From contig NZ_JAFIEU010000007.1 of assembly GCF_020832325.1 (NCBI RefSeq), positions 1 through 64,000 of the forward strand: 64,000 nucleotides of DNA. Direction: 5' to 3'. This document shows positions 1 through 7,351 of this stretch, one piece after another. Under the pieces are notes generated by a model, which worked only from the letters and a program-made list of their open reading frames with translations, was not told where the DNA came from and searched no databases. The stretch's first letter is position 1; each line of letters begins with the position of its first letter. This stretch comes from Lunatimonas sp. (GTDB lineage: Bacteria > Bacteroidota > Bacteroidia > Cytophagales > Cyclobacteriaceae). A program made the position numbers and the translations under genes.

Positions 1-93
1 AAAATCAAAATTTTTTTTATCCGATTGAAGAAGCATGGGCCTAATTCAATCGGCAATGGTTGAAGACGCTATATATGTTACCACAATATAGCT

Positions 94-120
94 AATTTTG
101 CCCTATTGGGCAAAATTTTT
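94..120 (+). terminator. Rho-independent terminator at left edge
   Basis: A perfect 10-bp stem (positions 94-103 with 108-117) with a TATT loop is followed by a T run. It probably ends a transcript that enters from the left, so the gene at 222 starts a new unit. The 93 bases before it are AT-rich, carry an inverted repeat (21-29 with 45-53) and may hold the 3' end of an unseen gene. No frame there is long enough to call. Confidence 0.65.
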
Positions 121-221
121 AACTCCGTAAAGTAGTATTAAGCAATGAAAATATTAATATTAGAAATAATTTATTTTACAACTATCGATTAAACAAAGAA
201 ATTATACCGAAAGAAATAGAC

Positions 222-557
222 ATGCCTGCAACCAATAATGTTGCATTAAGATATTTTTATAACAAATGTGATATGTGCATTAATATATTTTTTGAAATTG
301 TTAAAATGTTAAATATTAAAGACAAGACTTTATTCCTCATTACGGATAAGGTGCCAAATAATTATTTAGAAAAAGAGTTAAAAGAATTAAATATTTCATT
401 AATTGTTATGGAAGAAATTGTGACAGATTCTATTGTCACAAAAAGCCCTTACTTCTTTTTATTAAGTAATAAGGAAATTAGCAATTTGTATTTTCCTGAT
501 TGGCAAAATCCAATTTACATCAAAGAGTATCTCGAAAACATATTAGAACAATATTGA
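222..557 (+). CDS. Small AT-rich protein with CxxC, possibly thioredoxin-like, N-terminus uncertain
   Basis: This 111-aa protein has a CDMC motif at residues 16-19, followed by an alternating hydrophobic pattern (FLITDK, then ISLIVME and PYFFLL) that resembles a thioredoxin-fold core. I do not recognise a named family. The reading frame stays open upstream from 123 and reads like protein (for example RNNLFYNYRLNKEI), but no ATG, GTG or TTG occurs there before 222. The true protein may therefore have lost its N-terminal part, or the upstream resemblance may be chance. Base composition is far more AT-rich than the rest of the window, which suggests transfer. It sits 31 bp before the glycosyltransferase and LanC-like cluster. 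Confidence 0.45.
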   Translation: MPATNNVALRYFYNKCDMCINIFFEIVKMLNIKDKTLFLITDKVPNNYLEKELKELNISLIVMEEIVTDSIVTKSPYFFLLSNKEISNLYFPDWQNPIYIKEYLENILEQY

Positions 558-588
558 ATCTCCTGGTTATTTCTTAATTGAAATTCAA

Positions 589-1389
589 ATGGAAAATTAT
601 ATGGAATCAAGCAAAGAAGCCTTTTTAATCCTAAGCAACAACACCTCTATCCATCTGATCCGTAAATACAGGGAGATATTCGAAGCTACAAGTGGATTGG
701 GGGATACACTTTTACTCTACCATCTATTGCCGAATAATGCTTCCACAAGCCAGCAAAAATTGGAGATCTTTGCTTTTAACAATGAGGTGTTGACAGCCTT
801 GAACTATTTCCCCCTTGGCTTTACCCTGGTCCCTGGGAGCAATCATTTTCCCCTGCTGAAGTTCTACCTCTCCCACCCGAATTACGATTACTACTGGTGC
901 ATAGAAGAGGACGTTGATTTCTCGGGAGATTGGAGGGCGTTTTTTGATGCGTTTTCCTCAGTAGACGCTGACTTTATCAGTAGCCACATTCGTCGCTACC
1001 AAGATGAGCCAGAGTGGCCATGGTGGTCTGCTTTGGCCCACCCGTATTTCGTGATTCCCCAGAAGCAACGCATCCGCTCCTTTAACCCTATCTACCGGAT
1101 TTCGAGAGCCGGTTTGGAGCTACTTCACAAGGTACTGTCAAGCAAATGGTGTGGTCACCATGAGGTATTGATCCCTACCTTACTCTACGAGAGTGGGCTT
1201 TCCATCAGCGACTTTGGCGGTATGGGGGAATTTGTTCCGGATGGATTTGAAAACCGTTTTTACCTGGAGAATACGCCCAACCCCAAAGGTATACTGTCGG
1301 ACGGAACCATGCGCTGGAGACCTGTTTTCGAAAAAACTGGCAGCTTGGAAAATAAACTTTACCATCCCGTAAAACTAAAAGATGAATAA
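589..1389 (+). CDS. DUF3405-like glycosyltransferase
   Basis: This 266-aa soluble protein has no signal peptide or membrane segment. Around residue 100 it carries the acidic signature WCIEEDVDFSGDW, which resembles the metal- and nucleotide-sugar-binding acidic cluster of GT-A type enzymes and is typical of DUF3405 glycosyltransferases. A second ATG lies four codons in (601). Neither start has a clear Shine-Dalgarno sequence, as is usual in this phylum. The 3' end overlaps the LanC-like gene by 8 bp, so the two are probably translationally coupled. A role in sugar transfer to a peptide or surface glycan is inferred from neighbours. The acceptor cannot be seen from sequence. Confidence 0.55.
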   Translation: MENYMESSKEAFLILSNNTSIHLIRKYREIFEATSGLGDTLLLYHLLPNNASTSQQKLEIFAFNNEVLTALNYFPLGFTLVPGSNHFPLLKFYLSHPNYDYYWCIEEDVDFSGDWRAFFDAFSSVDADFISSHIRRYQDEPEWPWWSALAHPYFVIPQKQRIRSFNPIYRISRAGLELLHKVLSSKWCGHHEVLIPTLLYESGLSISDFGGMGEFVPDGFENRFYLENTPNPKGILSDGTMRWRPVFEKTGSLENKLYHPVKLKDE

Positions 1390-2434
1390 GGCTGCTGAAA
1401 TACGGCAAAGACTAGACGATCATTTGCTTACCCATTACCACCAACTAAATACCTCGGGGATCTTTAAAGGAAAGATGGGAGCCTGCCTTTATTTTTTTCA
1501 AGCCTTTCACCATCAAAACGATCTTAGGTTCGGAAAGGCTGCAGAAAGCACCCTTCAGGAGGTGTACTCCTTTGTACACCAAAACCCTGTCCCCAGTTAT
1601 TTTGACAATGGTCTGGCAGGAATAGCTTGGGGCATTCATCAATTAATTAAGAATGGGTCATTGGAAGGTGACGCCGATGATTTGTTGGAACAGATTGACA
1701 ATATTCTTTTTAAAGTGATCAGCGAAAAGGCGGAGGAAATTGAGTTCGGGGTGAAACGGGGATTATTGGGTTACCTTCTTTATGTTTTTGACAGGTTAGC
1801 AGAACTATCTGACAAAAGAGAATTTCACGTTACGAGGGAACTGTTTTCCTCACTGGCAACTCTTCTTGTCAACCGAATGCATTTAATGGTAGCATCCGGC
1901 AAAGCCTCATTTGCAGAACCTAATGGATTTCGCGTGTTTTGGGATCTGCCCAATTATCTTTGCGTATTGGCGGAGGCCGTTAAGATCGGATTACTTCCCA
2001 ATAAAATCAATCGGATGATTAAGGAAATAACGCCTATTGTGCTTTCCACAATCCCACAAAACCAAGGAAACAGACTTAATCTTTATTGGTCGATGAGACG
2101 CCTATCCTTACCTGAATGGGAACACCATTCAAGCATTTTGGTAAATCACGTTATTAAAGCTCCTTTATCCAGCTTCGAACTTCGCAATAAAGCCCTATAT
2201 GTAGAAAATGGACTTGCGGGATTGATTTTATTGGATGCCCAAATAAAAAGAGAGATTGATAATTATGTGAGTATTTTTGAAAATACAGGTAATCGTCAAG
2301 CAGCTCTACTTCATTTTGAGTCATCTGACTATTGGGCCTATCTTTCCACAAACCCAGATCATGAACTGGGCTTCCTGTATGGCATTTCAGGGATTTCCTT
2401 TTCACTGCTCCATCTGCTCAACGAAAACCCTTAA
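1382..2434 (+). CDS. LanC-like protein lacking zinc ligands
   Basis: This 350-aa protein shows the repeated glycine-rich turns of the LanC alpha/alpha barrel: GLAG at 77-80, GLLG at 127-130, GLAG at 277-280 and YGISGISF at 333-340. Active LanC cyclases bind zinc through a Cys in a WCxG-type motif and a Cys-His pair in a CHG motif. This protein has only two cysteines (35 and 194) and neither motif. It is therefore probably not a thioether cyclase. It could be a degenerate or binding-only member that presents a peptide to partner enzymes, or an unrelated enzyme on the same fold. It overlaps the upstream glycosyltransferase and is followed 18 bp later by a second one. No LanB or LanM dehydratase is in the window. 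Confidence 0.7.
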   Translation: MNKAAEIRQRLDDHLLTHYHQLNTSGIFKGKMGACLYFFQAFHHQNDLRFGKAAESTLQEVYSFVHQNPVPSYFDNGLAGIAWGIHQLIKNGSLEGDADDLLEQIDNILFKVISEKAEEIEFGVKRGLLGYLLYVFDRLAELSDKREFHVTRELFSSLATLLVNRMHLMVASGKASFAEPNGFRVFWDLPNYLCVLAEAVKIGLLPNKINRMIKEITPIVLSTIPQNQGNRLNLYWSMRRLSLPEWEHHSSILVNHVIKAPLSSFELRNKALYVENGLAGLILLDAQIKREIDNYVSIFENTGNRQAALLHFESSDYWAYLSTNPDHELGFLYGISGISFSLLHLLNENP

Positions 2435-2452
2435 TTAATAAGTGATCTAATT

Positions 2453-3220
2453 ATGAAAGACCTAAGCTTTCTTATCCCTATTAGATTGGATACCGTACAG
2501 CGCTTGGAAAATTTGCTCGTTGTTGTACAATTCCTTCGAAGCCACTTCGATTCCCCTATTTTGATTTATGAAGCAAGTAGTTACTCCACAGGCATGGTGT
2601 CTTCTTTAATCGGAAAAGAAGCAGCTTACACCTTCGAAGAAGACGGTGATACCATTTTCCACCGAACAAAATACATCAATAAACTTGTGGAACTATCATC
2701 CACATCCTTAGTCGCTGTGTGGGATTGCGATGTCATCATCCCGCCAAACCAACTAAAAGAAGCCGTGCAGGTGCTGAAAGAAGGGAGATCCAGTTTTGTC
2801 TTCCCTTATGAAAGGGAGTTTCTGGATACAGGGGTTATATTAAGGGAGATTTTTATAAAAAAAAGGAAGATCGAAATCTTATTATCACAAAAAGGCAAAA
2901 TGACAACGTTATATGCCCCTGATCCGATAGGGGGAGCATTTTTAGCCAATCGAAAGGATTATATAGCAATAGGAATGGAAAATCCCAACTTTTATGGTTG
3001 GGGTAGGGAAGACGGGGAACGGTTACACAGATGGAAAGGTATGGGGTATAAGCACAGTCGTATTGAGGGTCCGCTATTCCACCTCTCCCATCCACGGGGT
3101 ATGAACAGTAGTTTTCATAATGACCGGGAAGATCAGGAAAAGTGGAATGACATTCTTCGTATCAAATCTTTCGGGAAAATGGAATTAATCCAAGAAATAC
3201 AAAAATGGGGTCTTGCCTAG
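2453..3220 (+). CDS. Galactosyltransferase-like family 2 glycosyltransferase
   Basis: This 255-aa protein starts with a GT-A-like strand (LSFLIPIRLDT). It has a DxD-type motif, WDCDVIIP, near residue 88, and a C-terminal region with GGAFLANRKDY and FYGWGREDGE. The last stretch matches the WGxED pattern of the galactosyltransferase C-terminal domain (Glyco_transf_7C). It would transfer a sugar from a nucleotide donor in the cytoplasm. The final codons overlap the FkbM gene by 16 bp, consistent with one operon running from 589 to 5237. The acceptor is unknown. Confidence 0.7.
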   Translation: MKDLSFLIPIRLDTVQRLENLLVVVQFLRSHFDSPILIYEASSYSTGMVSSLIGKEAAYTFEEDGDTIFHRTKYINKLVELSSTSLVAVWDCDVIIPPNQLKEAVQVLKEGRSSFVFPYEREFLDTGVILREIFIKKRKIEILLSQKGKMTTLYAPDPIGGAFLANRKDYIAIGMENPNFYGWGREDGERLHRWKGMGYKHSRIEGPLFHLSHPRGMNSSFHNDREDQEKWNDILRIKSFGKMELIQEIQKWGLA

Positions 3221-3990
3221 CCCTTCTATTCAAAAAACTGATGCGGAGGTGGAATTCCTCCAAAGAGAAATCCATTATTAGCTATTGGATTGAAAAATGC
3301 GGGGATAAGAAAACCTGGACGGTAGTACAAATCGGGGCCAATGACGGCAGAACCAAAGATCCCCTTTATACCTCCATTTTAACAAACGATAGATGGAAGG
3401 TGCTCTTTGTGGAGCCTGTCCCTTACCTGTTTGAAAAATTAAAGGCCCATTATCCCGATTCTCCCAGGTTTTTCTTTGAAAACGCTGCTATCAATAACGG
3501 TACGAGGCAGGATTTTTACTGGGTGGACAAAAAGGCAAAATATATCCTGGGCAACCTGCCGGAATGGTATGACCAATTGGGTTCCTTTGAAAAAAGCCAT
3601 ATCAGTAAGCACCTAAACGGTATTTTGGATCCTTTTATAGTTTCTAAAAGCATACAGGGCATTACCCTCGAAAAATTGTTTCAAAAGCACGGGATTCGAC
3701 AAATCGATCTATTGCGCATCGATTGTGAGGGCCACGACTGGAAAATACTTAGTCAATTGAATTTATCTAAATTCAAACCCTCTCTTATACTATTGGAAAT
3801 AAAACACCTGAACCGAGAGGAACTAAAAGCCACACGGCTATTTCTTACCAATGACTATCAAATTTATCAGTTTGAGGGTGATTTTGTTTGCTTTTCAAAT
3901 GCTGCCCATAACCAATTATCAAAAAAGGACATCAAGTACCTTCTTGACTTTCATTCCATCCACACACTAAAAACAAGGATTGGAACATGA
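3205..3990 (+). CDS. FkbM family methyltransferase
   Basis: This 261-aa protein has the SAM-binding motif VVQIGANDG near residue 44, an acidic strand end (LFVEPVP) and the FkbM signature LLRIDCEGHDWKIL around residue 170. FkbM enzymes are usually O-methyltransferases acting on sugars or natural products. Here it sits between two glycosyltransferases, overlapping the first by 16 bp and the second by 4 bp (ATGA), so methylation of a transferred sugar is a reasonable inference. A start further inside is possible because the first residues lie over the upstream gene. Confidence 0.8.
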   Translation: MGSCLALLFKKLMRRWNSSKEKSIISYWIEKCGDKKTWTVVQIGANDGRTKDPLYTSILTNDRWKVLFVEPVPYLFEKLKAHYPDSPRFFFENAAINNGTRQDFYWVDKKAKYILGNLPEWYDQLGSFEKSHISKHLNGILDPFIVSKSIQGITLEKLFQKHGIRQIDLLRIDCEGHDWKILSQLNLSKFKPSLILLEIKHLNREELKATRLFLTNDYQIYQFEGDFVCFSNAAHNQLSKKDIKYLLDFHSIHTLKTRIGT

Positions 3991-5237
3991 GCGATATTTC
4001 TAAAAAATTAAAAATAGCGTTTTTGGTGGAGCGTTTTCCCAAATTGTCCGAAACATTTATTCTCAACCAACTTACTTATTTGGTCAAGGCAGGTCATGAG
4101 GTGGATATTTTTCCGGCAGGCAGGTCGGGAGAAAAGATGGTACATGATGAGATAAACCGTTTACGCTTGTTAACCCGTACGTATTACCCCCCGATAGTGC
4201 CCCAAAACAAGATAGGGGCATGGCTCAAATTCACCCTAATGGTAAATGTAAAACCGACTGTTCGGACATTGGTAAAATTTCTTAAGTCTCAGGATTTCTA
4301 CAATAAGCAGGAAATACTCCGTCGGTTTTATTTGATTTCCCTTTTCTATCCATTCATATCAAAGAATAAATACGACATAATTCATTGTCATTTTGGCCCT
4401 ACCGGCTTAAGGGCAGTTTTCGTCAGATCCTTGGGACTTTTGGAAGGTAAAATGTTAACGACCTTTTACGGATATGATATCACCCATCAGGCGATGGGAA
4501 AAAATTATTATCAAGACCTGATTGCCCATTGCGATAAGTATATTGTGATATCCAATTATATTGTAGAAAAGGCGGCTTCGGTAGGTTTTGAAAGGGACAA
4601 AATGGTGGTACTGCCCCTTGGTATCAACACCGAAGAATATACACCCAGCGGCCGTAAAGTAGGCATTCAGCACATTCGGCTATTGAGCGTGGCGCGCTTA
4701 GTGGAAAAAAAGGGATTGTATTACGCCATTTCAGCCTTCCACCTGCTTATGGAGCTTTATCCGAATATCCGTTATGACATCGTAGGAGAAGGGGAATTGA
4801 TGGTGCCTTTGAAAGAATTGGTAGCAGATTTGGAATTAAGAGACAGGGTTATTTTTCATGGCGCGAGAACAAAAGTTGACATCATCGAATTTTATAGAAA
4901 TGCCGATATTTTTGTGCTTCCCAGCATTACGGGAAGCGATGGTAATTCAGAGGGACAGGGTCTTGTGCTTCAAGAGGCCCAGGCCATGCAATTACCGGTG
5001 GTCGCAACCCTGCACAACGGGATACCGGAGGGCGTGATTGATGAAATCACCGGATACCTGGTACCCGAAAGAGATATTGAAGCCCTTAAAACGAAGATGA
5101 AGTACCTTATCGATAACGAGAACGTTCGGAAAACCATGGGAAAAAACGGCAGGGAATACGTGCTACGCAATTTTGATAATGTCGTTTTAGGTGAGAAATT
5201 GGAGTTAATTTACAGTGAAATACTTAAACTATATTGA
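3987..5237 (+). CDS. GT4 family (GT-B) glycosyltransferase, WcaL-like
   Basis: This 416-aa GT-B enzyme has an N-terminal domain opening with IAFLVERFPKLSETFI, a pattern typical of WcaL-like colanic-acid glycosyltransferases. The GT4 C-terminal domain contains LLSVARLVEKKG, the YDIVGEGEL donor-site region and the retaining-enzyme segment GQGLVLQEAQAM. Catalysis would be cytoplasmic with a nucleotide-sugar donor. It begins inside the stop codon of the FkbM gene (ATGA overlap) and is the last gene of the apparent operon. About 170 bp of AT-rich DNA follow before the LytTR gene. Confidence 0.85.
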   Translation: MSDISKKLKIAFLVERFPKLSETFILNQLTYLVKAGHEVDIFPAGRSGEKMVHDEINRLRLLTRTYYPPIVPQNKIGAWLKFTLMVNVKPTVRTLVKFLKSQDFYNKQEILRRFYLISLFYPFISKNKYDIIHCHFGPTGLRAVFVRSLGLLEGKMLTTFYGYDITHQAMGKNYYQDLIAHCDKYIVISNYIVEKAASVGFERDKMVVLPLGINTEEYTPSGRKVGIQHIRLLSVARLVEKKGLYYAISAFHLLMELYPNIRYDIVGEGELMVPLKELVADLELRDRVIFHGARTKVDIIEFYRNADIFVLPSITGSDGNSEGQGLVLQEAQAMQLPVVATLHNGIPEGVIDEITGYLVPERDIEALKTKMKYLIDNENVRKTMGKNGREYVLRNFDNVVLGEKLELIYSEILKLY

Positions 5238-5409
5238 ATAAAAGGTGGAAAAAACCCGAATTGAAATTATAATAAGCAATAATTATATATATTATAAGGT
5301 AGTTTAATTATTTTTCGTGTGATTTGTTGTAAAATAATTTCGATTTAGTTTGAAATCATGTTTTTTTTTTTTAACTTAACGACATAGTTGTGTTACTAAA
5401 TTTATTTTT

Positions 5410-5769
5410 ATGAATGGTGATTCTTTAATCCTAAAATGCAGTCAGAAGCTCCTTAAAGTCGAGCTGGAAACGGTCACTTGCTTTGCAGTAAACGATTACC
5501 TGCTCACAGTCTTCTTCCTAGACGGCAGCAGCCATTCGTGCTGCTCATCACTTAAAAAGGTGGAAGGCGAATTGCCGGAAACCTTTTTTAAAATCGGCAG
5601 AAGCTGTCTGGTTAATGTAGCATTAATCCAATCCCTTCAACCAAAGGAGAAATGCGTTATAATGCAGAATGGTCATAGGCTACAGGTTTCCAGATCCAAA
5701 TGGGCAGCCTTAAAAAGCTTAGTTACCCAACGCAATCAGTCAGATAACGGTGTTTCCGCTTTCGGCTAA
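5410..5769 (+). CDS. Stand-alone LytTR DNA-binding protein
   Basis: Nearly the whole 119-aa protein is a LytTR domain, with FFKIGRSCLVNVALIQSL at about residues 57-74 and the terminal NGHRLQVSRSKWAALKSL region that contacts DNA in AgrA-like regulators. There is no receiver domain and no membrane anchor, so if it senses anything it must do so through a partner. It follows the glycosyltransferase cluster after a 172-bp AT-rich spacer and may control it. Regulation by this protein is inferred from position only. Confidence 0.8.
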   Translation: MNGDSLILKCSQKLLKVELETVTCFAVNDYLLTVFFLDGSSHSCCSSLKKVEGELPETFFKIGRSCLVNVALIQSLQPKEKCVIMQNGHRLQVSRSKWAALKSLVTQRNQSDNGVSAFG

Positions 5770-5927
5770 TCCTCAGATGATATTTTGGAAATAGGCCGTT
5801 GGATTCAATCGAGGTTGGATTTATTGGGTTAAACAGGAAGTTTTTGATGCTCATAGAAACCTCCAAAACAAACACCTAAAATCATCAATGCATCATGCTG
5901 TTCACCCGTCTTCACTCATCAAATCGA

Positions 5928-6013
5928 GCCTGCCTACCGGACAGGCAGGCATGACGTACCCGTCGCACAGTTGGATGACTATGCTACGTGCGACCTGCCT
6001 GCCGGTAGGCAGG
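5928..6013. repeat. REP/BIME-like pair of hairpins
   Basis: Two related stem-loops occur 66 bp apart: 5928-5950 (stem GCCTGCCT / AGGCAGGC) and 5994-6013 (CCTGCCT / AGGCAGG). Between them lies a third inverted repeat, GTCGCAC at 5962-5968 with GTGCGAC at 5988-5994. This layout resembles bacterial REP doublets. They fill most of the 335-bp gap before the Uma2 gene. I see no coding sequence in the gap. Confidence 0.75.
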
Positions 6014-6104
6014 GATTCCATCTGACCATTAAAAAACTATTATAGACAGATGAAATCGAAACATTTTCCCTATCTTTAATTTCTGATGTCCGCCGAATAA
6101 GACC

Positions 6105-6713
6105 ATGGAAAAGCATGAAGATAGAAACTTGGTCAAGGAACCTAACTTTGCCTATGGTTCCTACACGTATGCCGACTATCTGACCTGGCAGTTGGATGAG
6201 ATGGTCGAACTGATCCGGGGTAAAGTGTTTAGGCAGGCGGCGGCCGCGCCAAGACGTATTCATCAGGAAATCACGATGATATTGGCAAACAGGTTTTATG
6301 AATTTTTAAGAGGGAAATCCTGCAAAGTATATACTGCGCCCTTCGATGTTCGGCTTCCGGTAGCCTCAAGACGGCATGAGGATATTGACACTGTGGTGCA
6401 GCCGGATCTTTGCGTAGTATGTAACCCGGATAAGCTCGATGAGTTGGGTTGTGTAGGTGCGCCGGATTTGATCGTGGAAATCCTGTCACCTGGGAACAAC
6501 AAAAAGGAACTGCAATCAAAATATGAGGTATATGAGGCATCGGGAGTGAAGGAATATTGGATAATCCATCCCGATGAGCAAACGTTGCTTATTTATTTAC
6601 TGGAGGGGGAAAAATACAGCTCCTCCCGTTTATTTACCTTAGGAGATCGTGTAAAATCCCAAGCGTTGCCCGGATTTGAGTTGGACTTGGATGACGTATT
6701 TGGAGAATTATAG
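6105..6713 (+). CDS. Uma2 family (DUF820) putative restriction-like endonuclease
   Basis: This 202-aa protein has the Uma2/DUF820 architecture: an N-terminal YTYADYLTW segment, RRIHQEITMILANRFYEFL, then the PD-(D/E)xK-like core with QPDLCVV and PDLIVEILSPGN near residues 105-130, followed by YEVYEASGVKEYWIIHP. The family is predicted to be nuclease-fold, but its biological role is poorly known. The gene stands alone between REP-like hairpins upstream and a structured direct repeat downstream. A TATCTTTA box about 40 bp upstream could be a weak minus-7 element. Confidence 0.85.
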   Translation: MEKHEDRNLVKEPNFAYGSYTYADYLTWQLDEMVELIRGKVFRQAAAAPRRIHQEITMILANRFYEFLRGKSCKVYTAPFDVRLPVASRRHEDIDTVVQPDLCVVCNPDKLDELGCVGAPDLIVEILSPGNNKKELQSKYEVYEASGVKEYWIIHPDEQTLLIYLLEGEKYSSSRLFTLGDRVKSQALPGFELDLDDVFGEL

Positions 6714-6775
6714 CTATCCGCGTCTTAAATCTATTTTTATGCAAATTTGGGAAACCTCACTTTTCCATTGCCTTC

Positions 6776-6910
6776 GGTGCTTTCTTGGATTGGGATGACC
6801 TGTCTGCATAGCCCTGACAGGCTATGTTAATGATTACCACACGGTTGGAGCGTATTTAATTACCAGCACCAAAGGTGCAAAATCATTAGCCTTGAGCACC
6901 GCCCAAGGAA
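6776..6910. repeat. Structured intergenic repeat, copy 1
   Basis: This is the first of two near-identical copies of about 135 bp, offset by 169 bp. It contains three hairpins: CCTGTC / GACAGG (6799-6804 with 6816-6821), GCACC-AAA-GGTGC (6866-6878) and CCTTGAGC-ACC-GCCCAAGG (6890-6908). The motif CACGGTTGG at 6840-6848 recurs in the spacer between the copies and in copy 2, and resembles GCACAGTTGG beside the REP hairpins upstream of Uma2. No gene is supported here. Confidence 0.8.
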
Positions 6911-6944
6911 TGATGAGAATACGTCAGGCGCATGTCGCACGGTT

Positions 6945-7079
6945 GGTGCTTTTTTGGATTGGGATGACCTGTCTGCATAGCCCTGGCAGGCCATTTTAAT
7001 GATTACCGCACGGTTGGTGCTTATTTAATTACCAGCACCAAAGGTGCAAAATCATTAGCCTTGGGCACCGCCCAAGGAA
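6945..7079. repeat. Structured intergenic repeat, copy 2
   Basis: This is the second copy, with the same order of hairpins: CCTGTC / GGCAGG (6968-6973 with 6985-6990), GCACC-AAA-GGTGC (7035-7047) and the perfect CCTTGGGC-ACC-GCCCAAGG (7059-7077). Differences from copy 1 mostly keep pairing. Confidence 0.8.
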
Positions 7080-7100
7080 GTATGAAAATATGGTTCCCTA

Positions 7101-7135
7101 GCGCCAAAGGCGCGGAATCAATAGCCTGGGGCTCC
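7101..7135. repeat. Degenerate partial third repeat
   Basis: The stretch GCGCC-AAA-GGCGC (7101-7113), followed by AATCAATAGCCTGGGGC, matches the 3' half of the two repeats above. The stem pair A-T is replaced by G-C on both sides. The remaining 200 bp up to the beta-lactamase gene show nothing I can support. Confidence 0.6.
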
Positions 7136-7351
7136 CCTCCGCATTGGAAGATCAGTAGGGAGGAACACTGCCCGGCTACCATGCGAAGCACTATTTTTTG
7201 GGAGTATGGAGTCTTCTTTCTTGTAAATCCGGCTAATTACGTATTTTTACTTCAAACCAATGCTGCCAAGAACTATTCGCTCGAAGTACCTGAGTAGTTT
7301 TGGCGGTTTAAATGCTCACTTAGTTTACCACTTAACCACAAGCATTCCTTC

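Noticed and set aside
6105-6713. Transposase for the flanking repeats
   Set aside because: The protein clearly fits Uma2/DUF820 and has no tyrosine or DDE transposase motif; terminal inverted repeats at a duplicated target were not found.
6776-7135. CRISPR array
   Set aside because: Only two long copies and one partial copy, with nearly contiguous repeats rather than short repeats separated by unique spacers, and no cas genes.
7061-7297. Open frame of 78 codons in the repeat region
   Set aside because: Its first half is the structured repeat read in one frame and the rest has no recognisable features.
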